Assembly: GCA_021613535.1 (NCBI GenBank)
Contig: CP075492.1
Location: 6,944,001-7,008,000 of the forward strand
Direction: 5' to 3'
Length of the DNA stretch: 64,000 nt
Source: Adineta vaga
Lineage: Eukaryota; Rotifera
Shown here: in pieces, positions 1 to 13,874 of the stretch
Position numbering within the stretch: the first letter of the stretch is position 1
Layout: each line of letters starts with the position of its first letter
Notes under the pieces: model-generated
The model's database searches: none
The model's input: the letters and a program-made list of their open reading frames with translations, nothing else
What the model was told of the DNA's origin: nothing
Position numbers and translations under genes: made by a program

Positions 1-111
1 ATTCATATAATAATCTGTTTGTGATTGATGAGTAGTCGGATCCCAAGATATTGAATGATTATGTTCAGTTTTAACCATATCAGTTTCGATATCGAATGGA
101 ATGTATCGTGT
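1..111 (-). CDS. Possible 3' or internal exon of a gene cut by the window edge
   Basis: The minus strand is open from the window edge up to position 111. There an acceptor-like TTTTATAG precedes 37 codons in one frame. The peptide includes TRYIPFDIETDMVK and SISWDPTTHQSQTDYYM, which has normal protein composition and no low complexity. The SxSWDP pattern is loosely like a fibronectin-III strand, but that is not enough to name a family. Upstream exons would lie at higher coordinates, and I could not identify any. It could also be a chance open frame. Confidence 0.35.
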
Positions 112-3100
112 CTATAAAAGTCGAAATGATTTTCTCTCTATTCTGTCAAAAAGAAATATATATATTGTAATATGGATGAGTTATTTCTGTTTTTTTCTTC
201 TCTTTCTCGTTTCTTATTCGATAAAAAAACAATATTTCTCTCCGCCAATAAAATCATAGAGAACAGGAAGAGAAAGAAAAGTGTCATATCATTGAAATAT
301 GTGTTAACAAATCAAACATCAAACAGATTTTTAGACAAAACCCTGAAGCAACCTCTAAGAAAGAGAAAGAGAAGAAACTTTTTCTTTTTTTTCCTTCATT
401 CATGATTGACGATGAGGGTGTTTCTAACTTGCCAATTTTGATTTATAGTATAGGAGAGCAGGTACTTTTTCTACTCTATGTAGGTATAATTACCTTATTT
501 CGTTTTTCTCTCTCGTCCAACCATACGCTACGCATGATCAAAATGCATTTATTATCGATGACAGAAGTTGTTATTACCTACTGCGTGTATATGCAAGAGA
601 GAGAAAGCAAACGAAAAATGTATACGCCTCTGTTTTAAAACATGTAAAAGTATGTTTAGTCATTGGTAATGAATTTCGTTTAATGAAGAATGACGAGAGA
701 GGGAAAAAAAGTGGAAGTGATGCGACGAATGAAAAGAACAAGGTAAAAGACATTATTCATTTGTCAGAAAGAAGATGGATAAATGAGACGAAACGACTGT
801 CACAATCATATCATTTTCAGTGAAGTATAAGTGTTGAAGAATTATATTAGATGATAAGAAGTATTCGGCCTCTTTAAGAAGGTCGTTAAACTGTTAAAAG
901 GTCGATGGTTTTCTACTGACATAGGTCTTGTAAGTAATTTCAAGTTTCATTTGCTTGAATCTTTTACTAATATGAGTGTCTCAATTAAAAAGAGACATCA
1001 GATTCATCTGTGTTCAATGAACCGTTCAATGTTGTGAAATCATTTTCTTCTTTCGGATCACATCTCTTTGACTCCTATTCTTTCTTCTGACAATCTCAAG
1101 CGGTGTGATATTGATGTAACACAATTAAAGAAGGAATTCGCCGCTCAATCGATCACTACTCTCATCCCGAAAAAGAATACAAAGAGAAAAATAGCTACTA
1201 GGCAATTTTCTTGATGATCGCAACGCAGTCAACATCAGATAATTTTCTTCTAAATAAGTTCTAGTGAAGCAAACAAGAAAATGAAAAATGATCTTTTAAT
1301 GAGGCAAACATATCATGATTTCGAATGACAACAAAAGTGATTATCATTGACAATTGAAATAATTCAGTAGCAGCATGTATCATCCATCTTATTGAACATA
1401 AGAACAATTAAAAGAACATTTTGAGCAAAAGCAAATCATCAGAAAAGATAAAAGTCTTAAAAGGTGATCTCAAGAGAAGCACCATCAATCAAATTGACTT
1501 CTATACAATATTAACAAACTTCAAAAAGATAAATGAATATTTATATAGTAACATTCCTATGTATCAGGAAACTAAATCTTCGAAATACTCATTCATGAAT
1601 GTCCTCATAAAAAAAAACACAACTTCAAAAAAGACAAAATACAAATATATTCTACACTTCGACATCAGAGACAATACACGTGTGGTTATCTTGATTAAAA
1701 TATACATTATAATCAGTCTATTGATTTTTATTATGTATGATATTCAACACCTTTGCCGAGTGTGTTTTTCACCTGACTATTTATACGATCAATCGTTAAT
1801 GTTGAAATCAATTCATTCAGAATGTCATCCACGATATTTCATCGGAAAACATTCTGTTCGTCAAAATGCAACATAAGCTGAAAAGTTTGGAAAAAAGATC
1901 ATTAATAATTGTCTGATGTCAAAAGACTGATTGGATTTTCGATGTTCCTATAGAAAGAAAGAAACTAGCTGTCAGGAAAAGGAAATTATCATGTATATTA
2001 ACGTTCATTCATAACAAAGAATTCCATCATTCAAAAATCTCGTGTTTCGCGTAATAATGATGTCATTCATCAACGAGAAGTCATTGTCTAGATCACTACT
2101 TCAGAAATATATAGTGCTGAATCGTACAATCAAAAAATGACATTGAAATTTCCTATTGAATTTAATAATCATTTGTCTAATTAAACTTGTTTATTACATG
2201 TTCATTATCCAAGTCGAATTTCGTAATTTATAACAGCTTGTTTTGGATCTTTAATCAAAAAATGTTTTTTTTCTTCTATCCTTTAGATTCAAACATTCAA
2301 TGTCTATATTCTGATTATGACAAGCTGTTCCTACTGCGGCACAACTGTATGTCCTGATGATACGTGCCAAGGTCGGTTGTAGAGAGCAAAGGAATGTTTT
2401 TCTTATATCTAACGAAGATAAACATGCACTGATAGTGAGAATGTCTGGACAAGCCAATTGAGAGATATTGATTTTAACATTCACATTGGAACTAATATCC
2501 TTGCTCATTGTTTAGTTAGTTTGATAGACCCTTAGGTGAAATAATATTTGTCTGTGCAAAATCATCAATGCATTTGAGAGAAATTCTTCATCATCATGAA
2601 AGGTTTTTCTTCTCTTTTTCCGTCCTATGAATAGTAATCAGTTGCAAAGGAACAGACTTGTAGGAGAACTTTTTTCTTATTATCCTATGAATGTAGATTA
2701 GATTTATCCGTTGAGAATATAATGAATAGAAGAAATATTCGAACGAACATAAAATTCCTCGATTACGTCATGAGAATTTACGAAAAAAGAAATGGTTTTT
2801 TTTTTGGTATCCTATATATAGAATAAACTTGAAAAAAGAGAATGAATACTGGCAAGATGTTTCTCTTTTCTTTTTCTTCCTCTCATTCGTTGAGTCTAGT
2901 ATTCCATCAATTTCCTTCGTTTATATATATATATATGTGTGTGTTTAGTTGCCCGTAATGGACCTTGATGATTATGTGCTCTCAGTAAATAGGTATGTTA
3001 GTGAAAGAAAAAAAACTCCCATAAAACACGCAATCCATTCTTCATATATGAGAAAGGAAATGATGAACCTTTTTGTAAAATTCTATTGAAGTTTTTCTGA

Positions 3101-3436
3101 TAATGATGCAAAGAAAAAACTCTTCTAGATGGTATTCTTATTTTATACTTTTGCAAATATTATTTTTTGTATTTCTCTAGGTATTAACATACGTAAGGCA
3201 AATATGTGTCATGTTAATAATGATTTGTTCTTTGAGTACTTTTTTTTAGACAGAACTGATATTTTCTGGTAAGTAGAATCTCGTAAGGTACAATAAAGAA
3301 TAAATATATAAAAATAAAAACTTGAAGTATATAAGAAAGTAACTTCGCATTGTACTATCGACATTTATTGAATTAGTAGAATTTCTCCAAAAACGAGCGT
3401 TAAAGATAATATTCTAGATGATTACAACTATTAATA
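112..3436. other. Long stretch without a convincing gene
   Basis: This 3.3-kb AT-rich stretch has several short open frames but none with a recognisable domain or clear splice pattern. A 151-codon frame at 1421-1876 (+) begins at TTG and reads as compositionally biased. An 85-codon ATG frame at 2251-2508 (-) has a more protein-like composition with several cysteines, but I see no homology. A (TA)n tract followed by (GT)n lies near 2920-2945. The 3' end presumably holds the promoter and 5' UTR of the cotransporter gene. Confidence 0.5.
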
Positions 3437-6400
3437 ATGTCTAATGTAATTAATTCGAATAATAAGATTACTGATCAATCAAATAAATTGGATCGAACGA
3501 CTAGTCAAGCTCGTTTTCAAATTGAAAAAGTATTTGATGATGACGATGATAGAGGAGGTGGATCTATCAATTCAAAAAAAATACTCGATAAAACAACAAG
3601 TGCTCCTTTAAGTAGGTCAAATACACAAATAGAATTGAGTACTTTCATATAATTTATTTGAATAGGTTCATCATCATCGACTCCACGGTTGACGATCACA
3701 AATGATTTGAAGAAAAAAGTTATTTTCGGTCAAGATAGTAAAGATTTTACAGATGTAGAATCGATTATCAATCAAAATGTTGCATTTCATGAAAACATAG
3801 GCACATATGATACAATTGAAGCCTTACCACATAGTGATCATTATCGAAATTTATTTTCATTTACTGTATCAGAACCTAAAACTCGACCAACGTTGGAAGT
3901 ATTACATGGCACAGCATCGATGCCATCGAAATTAAAATTAGCATCAACTATTGATCTAAATAGCGAAATGATTAGTTCAGTAATGATACCCAATGATCAA
4001 CCATTACAGAGAGAAATGAAACCAAAAATTGAAATTGTAAAATTCGGATGGATTATAGGTGTTCTAGTATGTTTGCTGATTATTTTCATTTCGAAATCTT
4101 GAATATTCCCATCGTAGATTCGTTGTGTATTGAATATATTTGGTGTGATGTTATTTCTTCGTCTATCTTGGGTTACGGGTCAAGCTGGTATTGGTTTAGC
4201 ATGCTTAATCATCATTATTTCGACACTAGTAACAGTTTTAACATCATTATCAATGAGTGCTATATGTACGAATGGTGAAGTCAAAGGTGGTGGAACTTAT
4301 TATTTAATTTCACGAAGTCTTGGACCAGAATTTGGCGGTGCTATTGGCTTGATTTTTTCCTTCGTTAGTAAGGATAATTTGAATATTAAAAAGAATTCGA
4401 CTAAATCTTTGAATAGATGCAGTTGCAGCCGCGATGTATACAATTGGTTTTGCTGAAACAGTTCGTGACATTCTAAAAGTAAGGCAAAGTGAAAATGGAT
4501 TTGTTTTGAAATTGAAAAATAAATATCTAGGAATATGGTGTTAAAATATTCGGAATAGTTATTGATGGAGAATCAGTAAATGTTGTTCGAGTTATCGGTA
4601 TGTTCTTATATCTATGACATAAATGTTTTCTATTGATTCTTCACTTATTGTAGGAGTTATTACTATGACAATTATTTTGGGTATTGCTTTGATTGGTATG
4701 CGTGGAGAAACCATCGTACAAATTACATTACTTATTACGTTAATTGCATCACTTTTCGATTTCTTTATTGGTTCTTTGATGCCTGTGACACCGTATAAAC
4801 GTCGTCACGGTTTTGAAGGATATTCATGTAAGGATAGAAACTTGTTGCTGTGAAGTAAAAGATTGTTCTATGGTATGATTTCAGGGAAGATCGTAAAAGA
4901 AAATTTCGGACCAAAATTTATTAATGGTGAAACCTTTCAACATGTCTTCGGTGTTTTCTTTCCTTCAGTTACAGGAATTCTTGCTGGTGCAAATATATCT
5001 GGAAATTTAAAAGTAATTCGAAATAATAACATTCAAAAGAAATTCACAAAATGAATATATCAATCTTCTAGAATCCATCAAAAGCTATTCCATTAGGAAC
5101 CAATGTTGCTATTGCAATAACAACTTTTGTGTATCTTGCATTTTGTGTTATTTCAGGATGTACAACACATCGTGAAATTCCTTGTAAGAATTCTATTTAC
5201 TATCAAAAGAATGTTGAGTTTTATTTTGAAATTTCAGTGGATTATTATGAACGTCGAAATGGTAGCGTGATGCAAATAATCAATTGTACATCACGTTTAA
5301 ATGACAAAAATTGTAAATCCGGATTAGTTTATAATTATCAAACAATGAAAATGATATCTGCATTTGGACCAGTTATAACTGGTTTGTACAATCTTTGTTT
5401 TATATTATATTTACTCTTTCTTCTAATGTACTAGCTGGAATTTTTGCAGCAACATTATCAAGTGCTTTGGGTAAGATTGAATATTTATTTAGAATTCATT
5501 TGATCTATGGGAGATTCTTTTAGCAAGTCTGGTCGGCGCTCCGAAGATATTTCAAGCTGTTTGTCGTGATATGATTTTTCCTCATTTGAAATATTTTGCT
5601 GTCGGTAGTGGAAAATCTGATGAACCAATACGCGCCTATTTTCTTACGTATTTCGTTGCTGTTTTATTCACTGCTATTGGTAAGAGAAATGTTTTTTTTT
5701 GAAATATTCAATAATATTTATATATTTTGTCTAAAGGTGAATTAAATGTTATTGCACCCATAATTTCTAACTTTTTTCTTATGACCTATGCACTAGTAAA
5801 TTATGCATGTTTCGATGCTTCATTAGCAAAAGCAAGTGGATGGCGACCAGGATTTCGATATTATAATAAATGGTTAGCATTAACAGGAGCAATATTTTGT
5901 ATTGCCGTTATGTTCATTATCAATTGGTAAGATCTCAAATTAGAAAAGAAATCTATTTACAAAAATTTTATCTCTACAGGTGGGCAGCTTTGATTACATT
6001 TCTTGTAAATATTGGAATTTATCTTTATGTTCGAACGACAAAACCAGGTATGAAATTTTCTTCTACCAATAGAATCTATACGATGAATTAATTGATGTAG
6101 AAATCAATTGGGGTTCATCAGTTCAAGCACATACCTATCGTCGTGCACTTGATGCCACTCATAAATTAGATACAATCAAAGAACATGTAAAAAATTTTCG
6201 ACCTCAAATGTTAGTTTTTACTGGAAATCCAATTAATCGCCCAATATTAGTTGATCTCTGTTCATTAGTTACATATGGACGTAGTTTAATGATTTGTGGT
6301 AATGTTATTATAGTACGTAAAGAAAAAAATCTTGTGTTGTTGATGAAAATGAAGTTTAACGAACTTGTTTTTCAAAGGATGATCCAACAGTCAATCTTAC

Positions 6401-7705
6401 ATACAAAAAGGATGATGATGGAGAATTATGGTTAAAACAACGTACAGCAAAAGCATTCTATCAACCTGTTATTGAACCTACTCTTCGACAAGGAGCTATT
6501 GCTTTATTACAAGTGTGTAGATGTAAACCTTGAAGTTTTTGAAATGATTTCATACCGTTTTGCTATTTAGTGTGTCGGAGTAGGTAAAATGCGACCAAAT
6601 GTAGCTGTGCTTGGCTTTAAAAATGATTGGACGGTCAATGCTATTACTTCTATTGATTATTTTAATATTATTCATGATGCATTACATCTAAAATATGGTA
6701 TTGGTATTTTACGATTACAAACAGGATTGGATTCAAGTGATTTTTTTCAACCAGGTACCATCGTTGTTTTTTTCAAGATGACTTATATATGAAATCTTAT
6801 TGAATAGATTTACCTGATGATGAAGATGATGACGATGATGATGATAATGAAGAATCAATAATTTCAAGTCCATTACGTGTTTCGAAAACAAATAATAACA
6901 GTACTCTACCACAACAAACGGATAGTCAAATATTAAAAAATACCGGTTATAATGAGAATGTTTCATTAATAATGGATATGTTTCGTCCAAAGAACACATT
7001 ATCCCCTATTATTGATGTTTGGTGGTTATTTGATGATGGTGGACTGACATTACTCTTACCGTATCTATTGAGACGTCGAAAACGTTGGCGTAATTGTCGA
7101 CTTCGAATATTTTCATGTGTACCTGGAGATAAAAATGAAGCTGAACGACAACATGTTGCTATGGCATCGTTATTGACTAAATTTCGAATTAAATATACTG
7201 ATTTACATGTTCTTCATGGTCTTAATAAACAACCGAATGAATGTGAAACACAAAAATTTGATCAACTTTTACAAACATGGCATCAGAATAATGAAAATAT
7301 ATCGACAACGGATGAATCATGGAAAATTACAGATATAGAATTAGATATGAATAAAGAAAAGATTAGAAGAGGACTTAATTTACATGAATTTCTCGTTGAA
7401 TATAGTTCACAATCAACTCTCATTGTTGTGTAAGTATTAGTAAGATTATCGAGCAGTGAAGAAAAAGGGTTGATAATTTCAATCTCTTTTTCCAAAATTC
7501 TCGTCTGTTACTTCGAACAAACTATCGACATTTCTGCTGATCTATATATATTCTATCGTTTTCATTTAGTACATTACCAATTCCACGAAAACAGTCAATA
7601 TCTGCTGGTCTCTATCTTGCATATCTAGATGCAATTAGTTACAATTTACCTCCATTATTATTCTTACGTGGTAATCAAAAGAATGTTTTGACATATTATT
7701 CCTAA
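3437..7705 (+). CDS. SLC12A2: Na-K-Cl / Na-Cl cotransporter of the SLC12A1-3 group
   Basis: Electroneutral cation-chloride cotransporter of the plasma membrane, used in volume regulation and salt transport. About 14 exons encode roughly 1,000 residues. Visible landmarks in order are: a disordered N terminus with RFQI, which fits the RFx[V/I] docking motif for SPAK/OSR1 kinases; the regulatory segment [17 protein letters not shown]; the core with [39 protein letters not shown] and [10 protein letters not shown]; an extracellular loop with [18 protein letters not shown]; and the C-terminal domain with [31 protein letters not shown] and RITxxE-like features, ending NVLTYYS. The ending and the DVWW motif place it with NKCC/NCC rather than KCC. 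The start is the first ATG in frame with the RFQI exon. A GAT-rich run near 6820-6850 encodes an acidic linker. The 3' end converges with TBCCD1, 227 bp away. Confidence 0.93.
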
Positions 7706-7932
7706 TTTATTTTCGTATAAAGACAATGAAAGTGTTCTTCCGGTGATATCTATACGTACATGTGTTGTTTTTTCTCTGTTCGTTATGTATTTATAAGAAG
7801 ACAAAAAGAAAAAGAAGAATAAGGAAGTAATGATCGAATTACTTTTAATATGCTAATTTTCTCTGATGATTTTTGTACAAATATGTCATGATTTAGTATA
7901 AAAAAGAAAGAAAGAAAGAAAGTATAGAGAGA

Positions 7933-10332
7933 TTATTGTTGTTGTAAACTGGAGAGATGATTAAGAATTTTTGCATTTCCTGTTGCATCAAGCCATGCTT
8001 CAAAATTTGATACAACAAAACGTTGAAAACGTTGACGTTGTTCGGGATTTAATTGCGCAGCTGTGATTTCATTAGCTAGAGTAGAAATCGATTTTTGTCG
8101 TTTATCCATCGCTGACTGGTATTCTGCTGGAAGTGGAAGTAATCCATCCTATATACACGTAAGGAAAAGAAGTAGTTTATTGAGAAAAAACGTTTTGTCT
8201 CCTACTGTTTGTTGATCTTCTAGACGAATTGAACTTATTGGATAGAAATCGTCTGGTGGAAGAAGTGACCATGGTTGTTCATCAACATAACCAGCTGGAT
8301 GAGTGACTAATGGTTTATTCCATAGATTTAGTTCTTTACAAAGACCACTATGTTCCATTTGTTCAAGTAATTCTACATGAGATGAATTGTAAGGTGCAAA
8401 TAATAAACTAGCACAATTTAATTGAATTAATGGTCGTGATGGTGTATGAATATAAAACGATGATGAACGACATTGACTGGAAATAAATCATATTCAATGT
8501 GTTAATAGAATTCGAGATGATACAAAAACAAACCTAATCAGTACTCGACGACACACAGCAGATATGGAAACATTTTCACAATCAGTTACTTTTAGTGTTG
8601 TCTCAACAGCGCCAAGAACGATTGTTACATTATGACATTTACGAACTTCAACGCATCTATAGAAAGATAAACATAACACGTTTTCGATTATAAGTATATG
8701 AAAGATATCTTGATCACCGTAATGGAGCAAGTATGTAGATATATGAATAACTGCAGCGATGTATACGAAACTCTGCATTAGTAATATCAGATGATTGCTA
8801 AACAAAATACAAAAAAAAGGATAATCACGATGGATAAAAAAAAGGATTTTTCTTACTTGATCACTTAATGATCGATTAATCATTGTCATTAATACAAATC
8901 GATGTCTGGAAAAAACAAAAAATATCATACAATCGTCATTCTATTATCATAATATATCTTACCGTTCATCAGCAAAATTCGAATTACATAGAACTCGACC
9001 AGATCTTTGTTCATGAGTAGGATCTAAATAAAGTTATATTCAATGATCATACTGAGTGTTAAGTCATCACAAACTATTGAATGGTAGTGGTAAAAGTGTT
9101 CCACGTTTCATTGTTTGTCCGACTTGAAATGGATTAGCAATAAGTGAACGACGAATTAAATTTGATAGATTTTTAAATGGAACAATTGATTTATTCTACA
9201 TAGACATTGTTTATAAATCGTTTTCTATCTTATGAAAAAAAATTTCATCTCTTACAATGCCTATTTCATGTTGAATCGATGGATTTTGAATAAGTTCATG
9301 GAATGTAATAATCTTTCGAAGATTATCATGAAGTGTTCCTTCAAAAATATAACTAAGTGCTGTTATAGCATCCATATTTAAAGTAGCAGATTGAACACTT
9401 TCACTTGCATTGGATTCTTAAACGAATAAAGAGACATTTTCAAAGGAAAGTCGATGATCAACATGATAATATACCTGGTGTTTCTGCAACAATATTTAAT
9501 AGATCATCTAGATGTGCTTGAATGAATAATTGATGACTTTGTTCATCATATATCTAAATGAAGGTTGTTGACAAAAGAAAACTAGATGATCGAAGAAAAG
9601 AGTAAAATACATACGCGATTTTTTCGAGCATCTAAATCGGAATTTCGTTTACGATTTGGCCATCTAAATAATTCATTTGAGAATATGTTCTATTTGAAAA
9701 TTATCAATACAAACTCATCACGAGAAAGAGTTGATTTGAGATCAATTTGATGGAATGATTGAAGAAAAAGAAGAAGAATAAACGCTAAACTATCAACTTT
9801 TCGGGAATCTTTAAGTCGTTCTAATATGTAAAGAAATCATAATTTGAATATCAAAACTAAAGTTTGAACAAACCATTTTCGGTAGAAGTATTTGCTTTTG
9901 ATGTTTGAATATCAGTTTGTATTCGACGTTGAGGCGAAACATTAGTTAACATACTATATGTTTCAAAATACCTGCAAAGAATTGTATTACAATCTATTAA
10001 TGATTCAATCAAATATCATCACTTACATCCATGCTAATTCTTCAGACATATGTAATTTTGAACAAGCAATATGTCGCCAAAGCATATAACTAAATAGATC
10101 GATATCTCTTTTAATTTTGAGACAAAATGCAAAAATATAGTTACTTCATTTTTGGATAACCTGCTGTTCCACTTTTCTTCATATATTTAACGAGAGATTT
10201 TAAACTTGCAGGTGTAATATCGGGTGGTGGTGGTGTGGTCAATGCACCAAAGGTAAATACTTCTGCTCGACACCATATTGCTAAATGATGTCGATTATCA
10301 CTTGTATGCGATTGTTGATGATGTTCACTCAT
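7933..10332 (-). CDS. TBCCD1: TBCC domain-containing protein 1
   Basis: Relative of tubulin cofactor C and RP2, known in other eukaryotes for centrosome/Golgi positioning. It is spread over many short exons. The N terminus (HHLAIWCRAEVFTFGAL then TPPPPDITPASLKSL) matches the TBCCD1 opening, followed by the WRHIACSK-type segment. The C-terminal beta-helical C-CAP/TBCC domain is clear: repeated VRKCHNVTIVLGAVETT-like rungs, then FYIHTPSRPLIQLNCAS, and a final region with LWNKPLVTHPAG and PPDDFYPISS. The stop is a TAA read from 7935-7933, after a short glutamine run. The start ATG directly abuts TTTCAG, and the upstream gene SNF8 ends only 75 bp away. No disabling change was seen. Confidence 0.9.
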
Positions 10333-10338
10333 CTGAAA
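10333..10338 (-). promoter_or_regulatory. Candidate trans-splice acceptor before TBCCD1
   Basis: On the minus strand TTTCAG lies immediately 5' of the TBCCD1 ATG, within a gap of only 75 bp from the SNF8 stop. This is what a spliced-leader acceptor in an operon would look like. The inference rests on position and on the known use of SL trans-splicing in bdelloids. Confidence 0.4.
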
Positions 10339-10407
10339 CTTCGAGAAATGAAATATTACAAAAATTTGACAAATAAAAAAAAAACATAAAAAGGAAATAT
10401 ATTTTCT

Positions 10408-11342
10408 TTAAACACTTTCTCCAGCAGTTACACGCTGTGCAGTAAATAAACCGGGAAAATAATATTCAGGATGTCGACTATTGTTATCAACCCAAACAAG
10501 ACCTTCTTTAATCATAAAATCAATAGCTGCTTGAATTCGATCATCTGACCATTTAAATTCATCACGTAATTGTTCTCGTGTAAAACTTGCACGTGTCTGT
10601 AAAGAATTCAATATTGCCATATGATCCATACTTAATTCTCCTGGTATACATTGTATGAGAATACGTCCTTGACCATTGGTTGGTTCAATTACTGCAAATC
10701 CATCACCAAGTGCTCGTAATTTTTTAATCGCACGTAAAATATCATCAGTCGAAACATCTTGAGCAGATTTCGATTTTCCACGTGATTTTCGAACTCGTAA
10801 TAAAAGTTCATCGAGCGATATTAATCCACCATTTTGTTCACTTGTAGCAACACATACTTCAACAATTTGTACAGCTAATTCATAATAAAAGTCACCAACA
10901 CCAAGTACTTGTGACCAAAATCCTTTACTTGCTAAGAGAACAAACAAATATATATATAGCAGAATTTGCTTGATTTGAATCTTACAAGCAAGTGGATCAA
11001 CACCCACTGTAGCACACATTTCTTGAAATTGTCGACGAAAAGCAAGATTTTTCTTTATTTCATTCTTATGTTTTTCAGCAAATTTCTCCAAATTATCACG
11101 AAATGTTTCAAATTGTCTTGCAAGCTAAACATAGAAACAACAGAAAATCTAATCAACTACCGATATTTCATGATCTCCTCGATTCTTTACCTTTTCAAGA
11201 TGGTCACGAGCAAGTTCCGAACCTTTTTCACTAAATTTCGCCTAAAATCAACAATATTTTATCGATACTTTCAGAAAAATCTTGTTCGTACCTTTTCCAA
11301 CAATTGTTGATTAATTCCTCCAATACCAACACCTCGTCGCAT
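10408..11342 (-). CDS. SNF8: ESCRT-II subunit SNF8/VPS22 (EAP30)
   Basis: Core subunit of ESCRT-II, which sorts ubiquitinated membrane proteins into multivesicular endosomes. Four or more exons start with the short exon MRRGVGIGGINQQLLEK (11,292-11,342), the expected SNF8 N terminus. The family signature follows: FAEKHKNEIKKNLAFRRQFQ, MCATVGVDPLA, GFWSQVLGVGDFYYELAVQI, NGGLISLDELLLRVRK and the paired winged helices with DDILRAIKKLRALGDGFAVI. The last domain ends in HPEYYFPGLFTAQ. Full length and intact. It lies head-to-tail with TBCCD1, 75 bp downstream, so the two may be one transcription unit. Confidence 0.95.
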
Positions 11343-11647
11343 GATATTCTCTAGAATAAAAATAACATCAAATACATCCATACATGATTGTGTTTTTTCT
11401 TATTCTCTCGTTAATGTTTATTACAACTAAAGACGAACAACAATCGTTTTTCATTCTGCTCTTTTTTTTAAAAATAAATATCATGCATACATACCATTAC
11501 ACATACAGAGACAAAGATTTATTAGTTGGAAAGATACATAGAAAAAGAAACAAAAACGAATTGCTTTTGTCTGAATGTAAGAAAAGCGAGAAAAACATTG
11601 TGCTCATAAATATACATATAAACAAAAGAACAGAAAAGAAAGGTGAT
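11343..11647. other. Intergenic gap between SNF8 and AMFR
   Basis: This 305-bp AT-rich spacer must hold the AMFR 3' UTR and any SNF8 promoter. It is open in one plus frame (11,384-11,662), but the frame is lysine/isoleucine-rich with no recognisable domain and runs over the AMFR stop. Confidence 0.5.
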
Positions 11648-13874
11648 TTAATTGTCAAATAATAAATCTGATTTTTGCGATGATGATGATAATTGAAGAC
11701 GTCGTTCACGATCAAGAAATCGTCTGGAAAAGAAAAACAAAAACAGAAAAATTTTAATGGAAAAAGCGATTTTATCTTGTTTTTACCGTCTCATATGTGC
11801 AATTAATTGTTGTTTTCGAGTAGCAAGTGGAAGTTGTGGATCTAATGGCCATGTAAAATTATCATTATCATTAGTATCAATTAAATCATCAGTTTGAGTT
11901 GTCCGTTGTATATCAGATCTAAAAATCGAATAATACATACATGTATAGTTCATTCATTAAGACTTACAATAAATCTGTATCAGTAGGTTCACCAAGCTCA
12001 GATAATGATGTTTCCGATGATGTATAAGAAGATTCTTCAGATGCAGATGATTCATGTTGATGCGTCGTTTGTTGTGATTCAATACGAATACGATGATCAA
12101 TGATATTTTCTATAGTTGCATCCATTGATTGCGTACGTTGTAAATCAGTGAGAATGATTTCATATGGAATTTGAGGAAAGATTTGTTGAACACTTTGAGC
12201 CATGCTTGTTAATTGTACACCAGTAAGACGAGCACGTCCAAGACGAAATGGAAAATTATGATTGATTTCGATTGAAAAACTTGGTAACCAAGATGAATAT
12301 CGACTACCATCAAATCGAAATAAATGATTTCGTGGTGGACGTTGAGTAGTTGTATCATTCATACCATGCACATTTCGTGCTAGACGAGCAAGTGTTAATG
12401 ATGGCCAAAGAAGAAAATTCGGTGTCGGTGGAACTGCTGGAGGCGGTGGTGGTGGTGGGGGTGTGGGTGATGGTATAGGTGTCTGTTGACTTGTTTCATC
12501 TTGTAATGATAAACGACATATAGGACATGTTGTATCTTGTTCAAGCCAACTTCGAAGACAATTCTGATGAAATAAATGACCACCTAAAAGAAATCAATTA
12601 TACATTCTCTGTCTTTCGTCTTCTCATTCAATCTTACATGGTAAACATCTTGCTTTTTCGAATTTTTCCCAACAAATTGAACAAACTTCATCTAAACTTG
12701 ATACATAATTTTGTTTCAAATATTTCTGTTCTAAATCATATTTGGTTAAAAGTGGATATTTTTTCTCCATTCGAAGCATTGCAATACGATAGGATTTATG
12801 TCTTTTCAAACGTTGCGTTAATTCATTAAATAATGGTTTCAATTGCATAAAAAATATCAAAGATGTCATCGACATAAATGTTTGATGATAGAATAACATT
12901 TGTAAATGATGCATAATATCAATCAATAATGTTATGATATGATAGAGAAATTCGATATAATAAATCACATATGATCGATATTCACTCGATGTTATTGAAG
13001 GATTTTGTTTTTGTTGTTCATAGATATAATATTGAAAAATATATTTAAATAAGAGATAACATATATTGAGTGTTAATAAAATCGTTTCAGCTAACATAAA
13101 GAAAAAGACCGAAAGGCCACCATATTTCAACCCGATAAGAAAACAAATCGTCAATAAAATACATGATAAAAGAAGTAAAGAACTCAATAGACCAAGAATT
13201 TTCAACAGTGGTCGTCGACGAATTGAAACTGAAACTGATAACTGAAATAAGAATAGAAAAAGATGAAAATATTGAAAAATGAAATTGAAATTGAATAGAA
13301 AACAACGTACTAATTCGAAACGATCTTTCGATAATTGACAGAATGAAATTGTAAATGCTATAATTGAAAACCAAGATATCCAAAGAGCGAGTTCATTTAA
13401 ATTTTCTAAACCAAGTACGCCGAAAAGAAAACAAAATTTATAAAATGCATAATTCCAAAATTTATCTTTAATCCGTTGTAATTCAACTAAACGTAATTCA
13501 CCAAAGATCAATCCCTGTAAATATTTGCCAAATAAACCAATTGAACAATAAATAGCATTGACAAGAATCTAAAGAACAAATATATCAATGATATCTTCAA
13601 AAATAACTATGAAATATTTTACTAGTAAGGATAAAGATTGAGATAGAATAATAGAAAATAATGTTTGCATATATGCCAATGAGAAAGGTTTCTCATCGGA
13701 GAAAATTTTCGTTCCATTTGTAAGCGTTTCATTAGTTGAATTAATAACATTTGTTTGTATTAAATGATGATAATAGAATATATTACCAAAAAATAAAGAC
13801 GTACTAATCAATGTATAATATCGAAGAGATGGCAATGGTAATCGATCGAGTACGTGTCGAAGACGTAAAGGCAT
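11648..13874 (-). CDS. AMFR: E3 ubiquitin ligase AMFR/gp78
   Basis: ER-membrane RING E3 ligase acting in ER-associated degradation. The order of parts is canonical. The N terminus MPLRLRHVLDRLPLPSLR is followed by multiple membrane spans with the gp78 hallmark KDKFWNYAFYKFCFLFGVL. A spliced RING finger follows (CSIC, then CGHLFHQNCLRSWLEQ and CPICR). After a proline tract comes FRFDGSRYSSWLPSFS, then a CUE domain (SMAQSVQQIFPQIPYEIILT). A C-terminal RKQQLIAHMRRRFLDRE segment corresponds to the UBE2G2-binding region. The proline tract is GGT/GGG-rich on the plus strand near 12,440-12,475. Intact across all introns examined. Confidence 0.95.

Noticed and set aside
1421-1876. 151-codon plus-strand frame
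   Set aside because: Starts at TTG, biased to Lys/Ile/Asn, no recognisable motif; compatible with AT-rich noise.
12440-12475. GGT/GGG-rich run as a G-quadruplex or telomeric repeat
   Set aside because: It is the antisense of the AMFR polyproline linker and is explained by coding.
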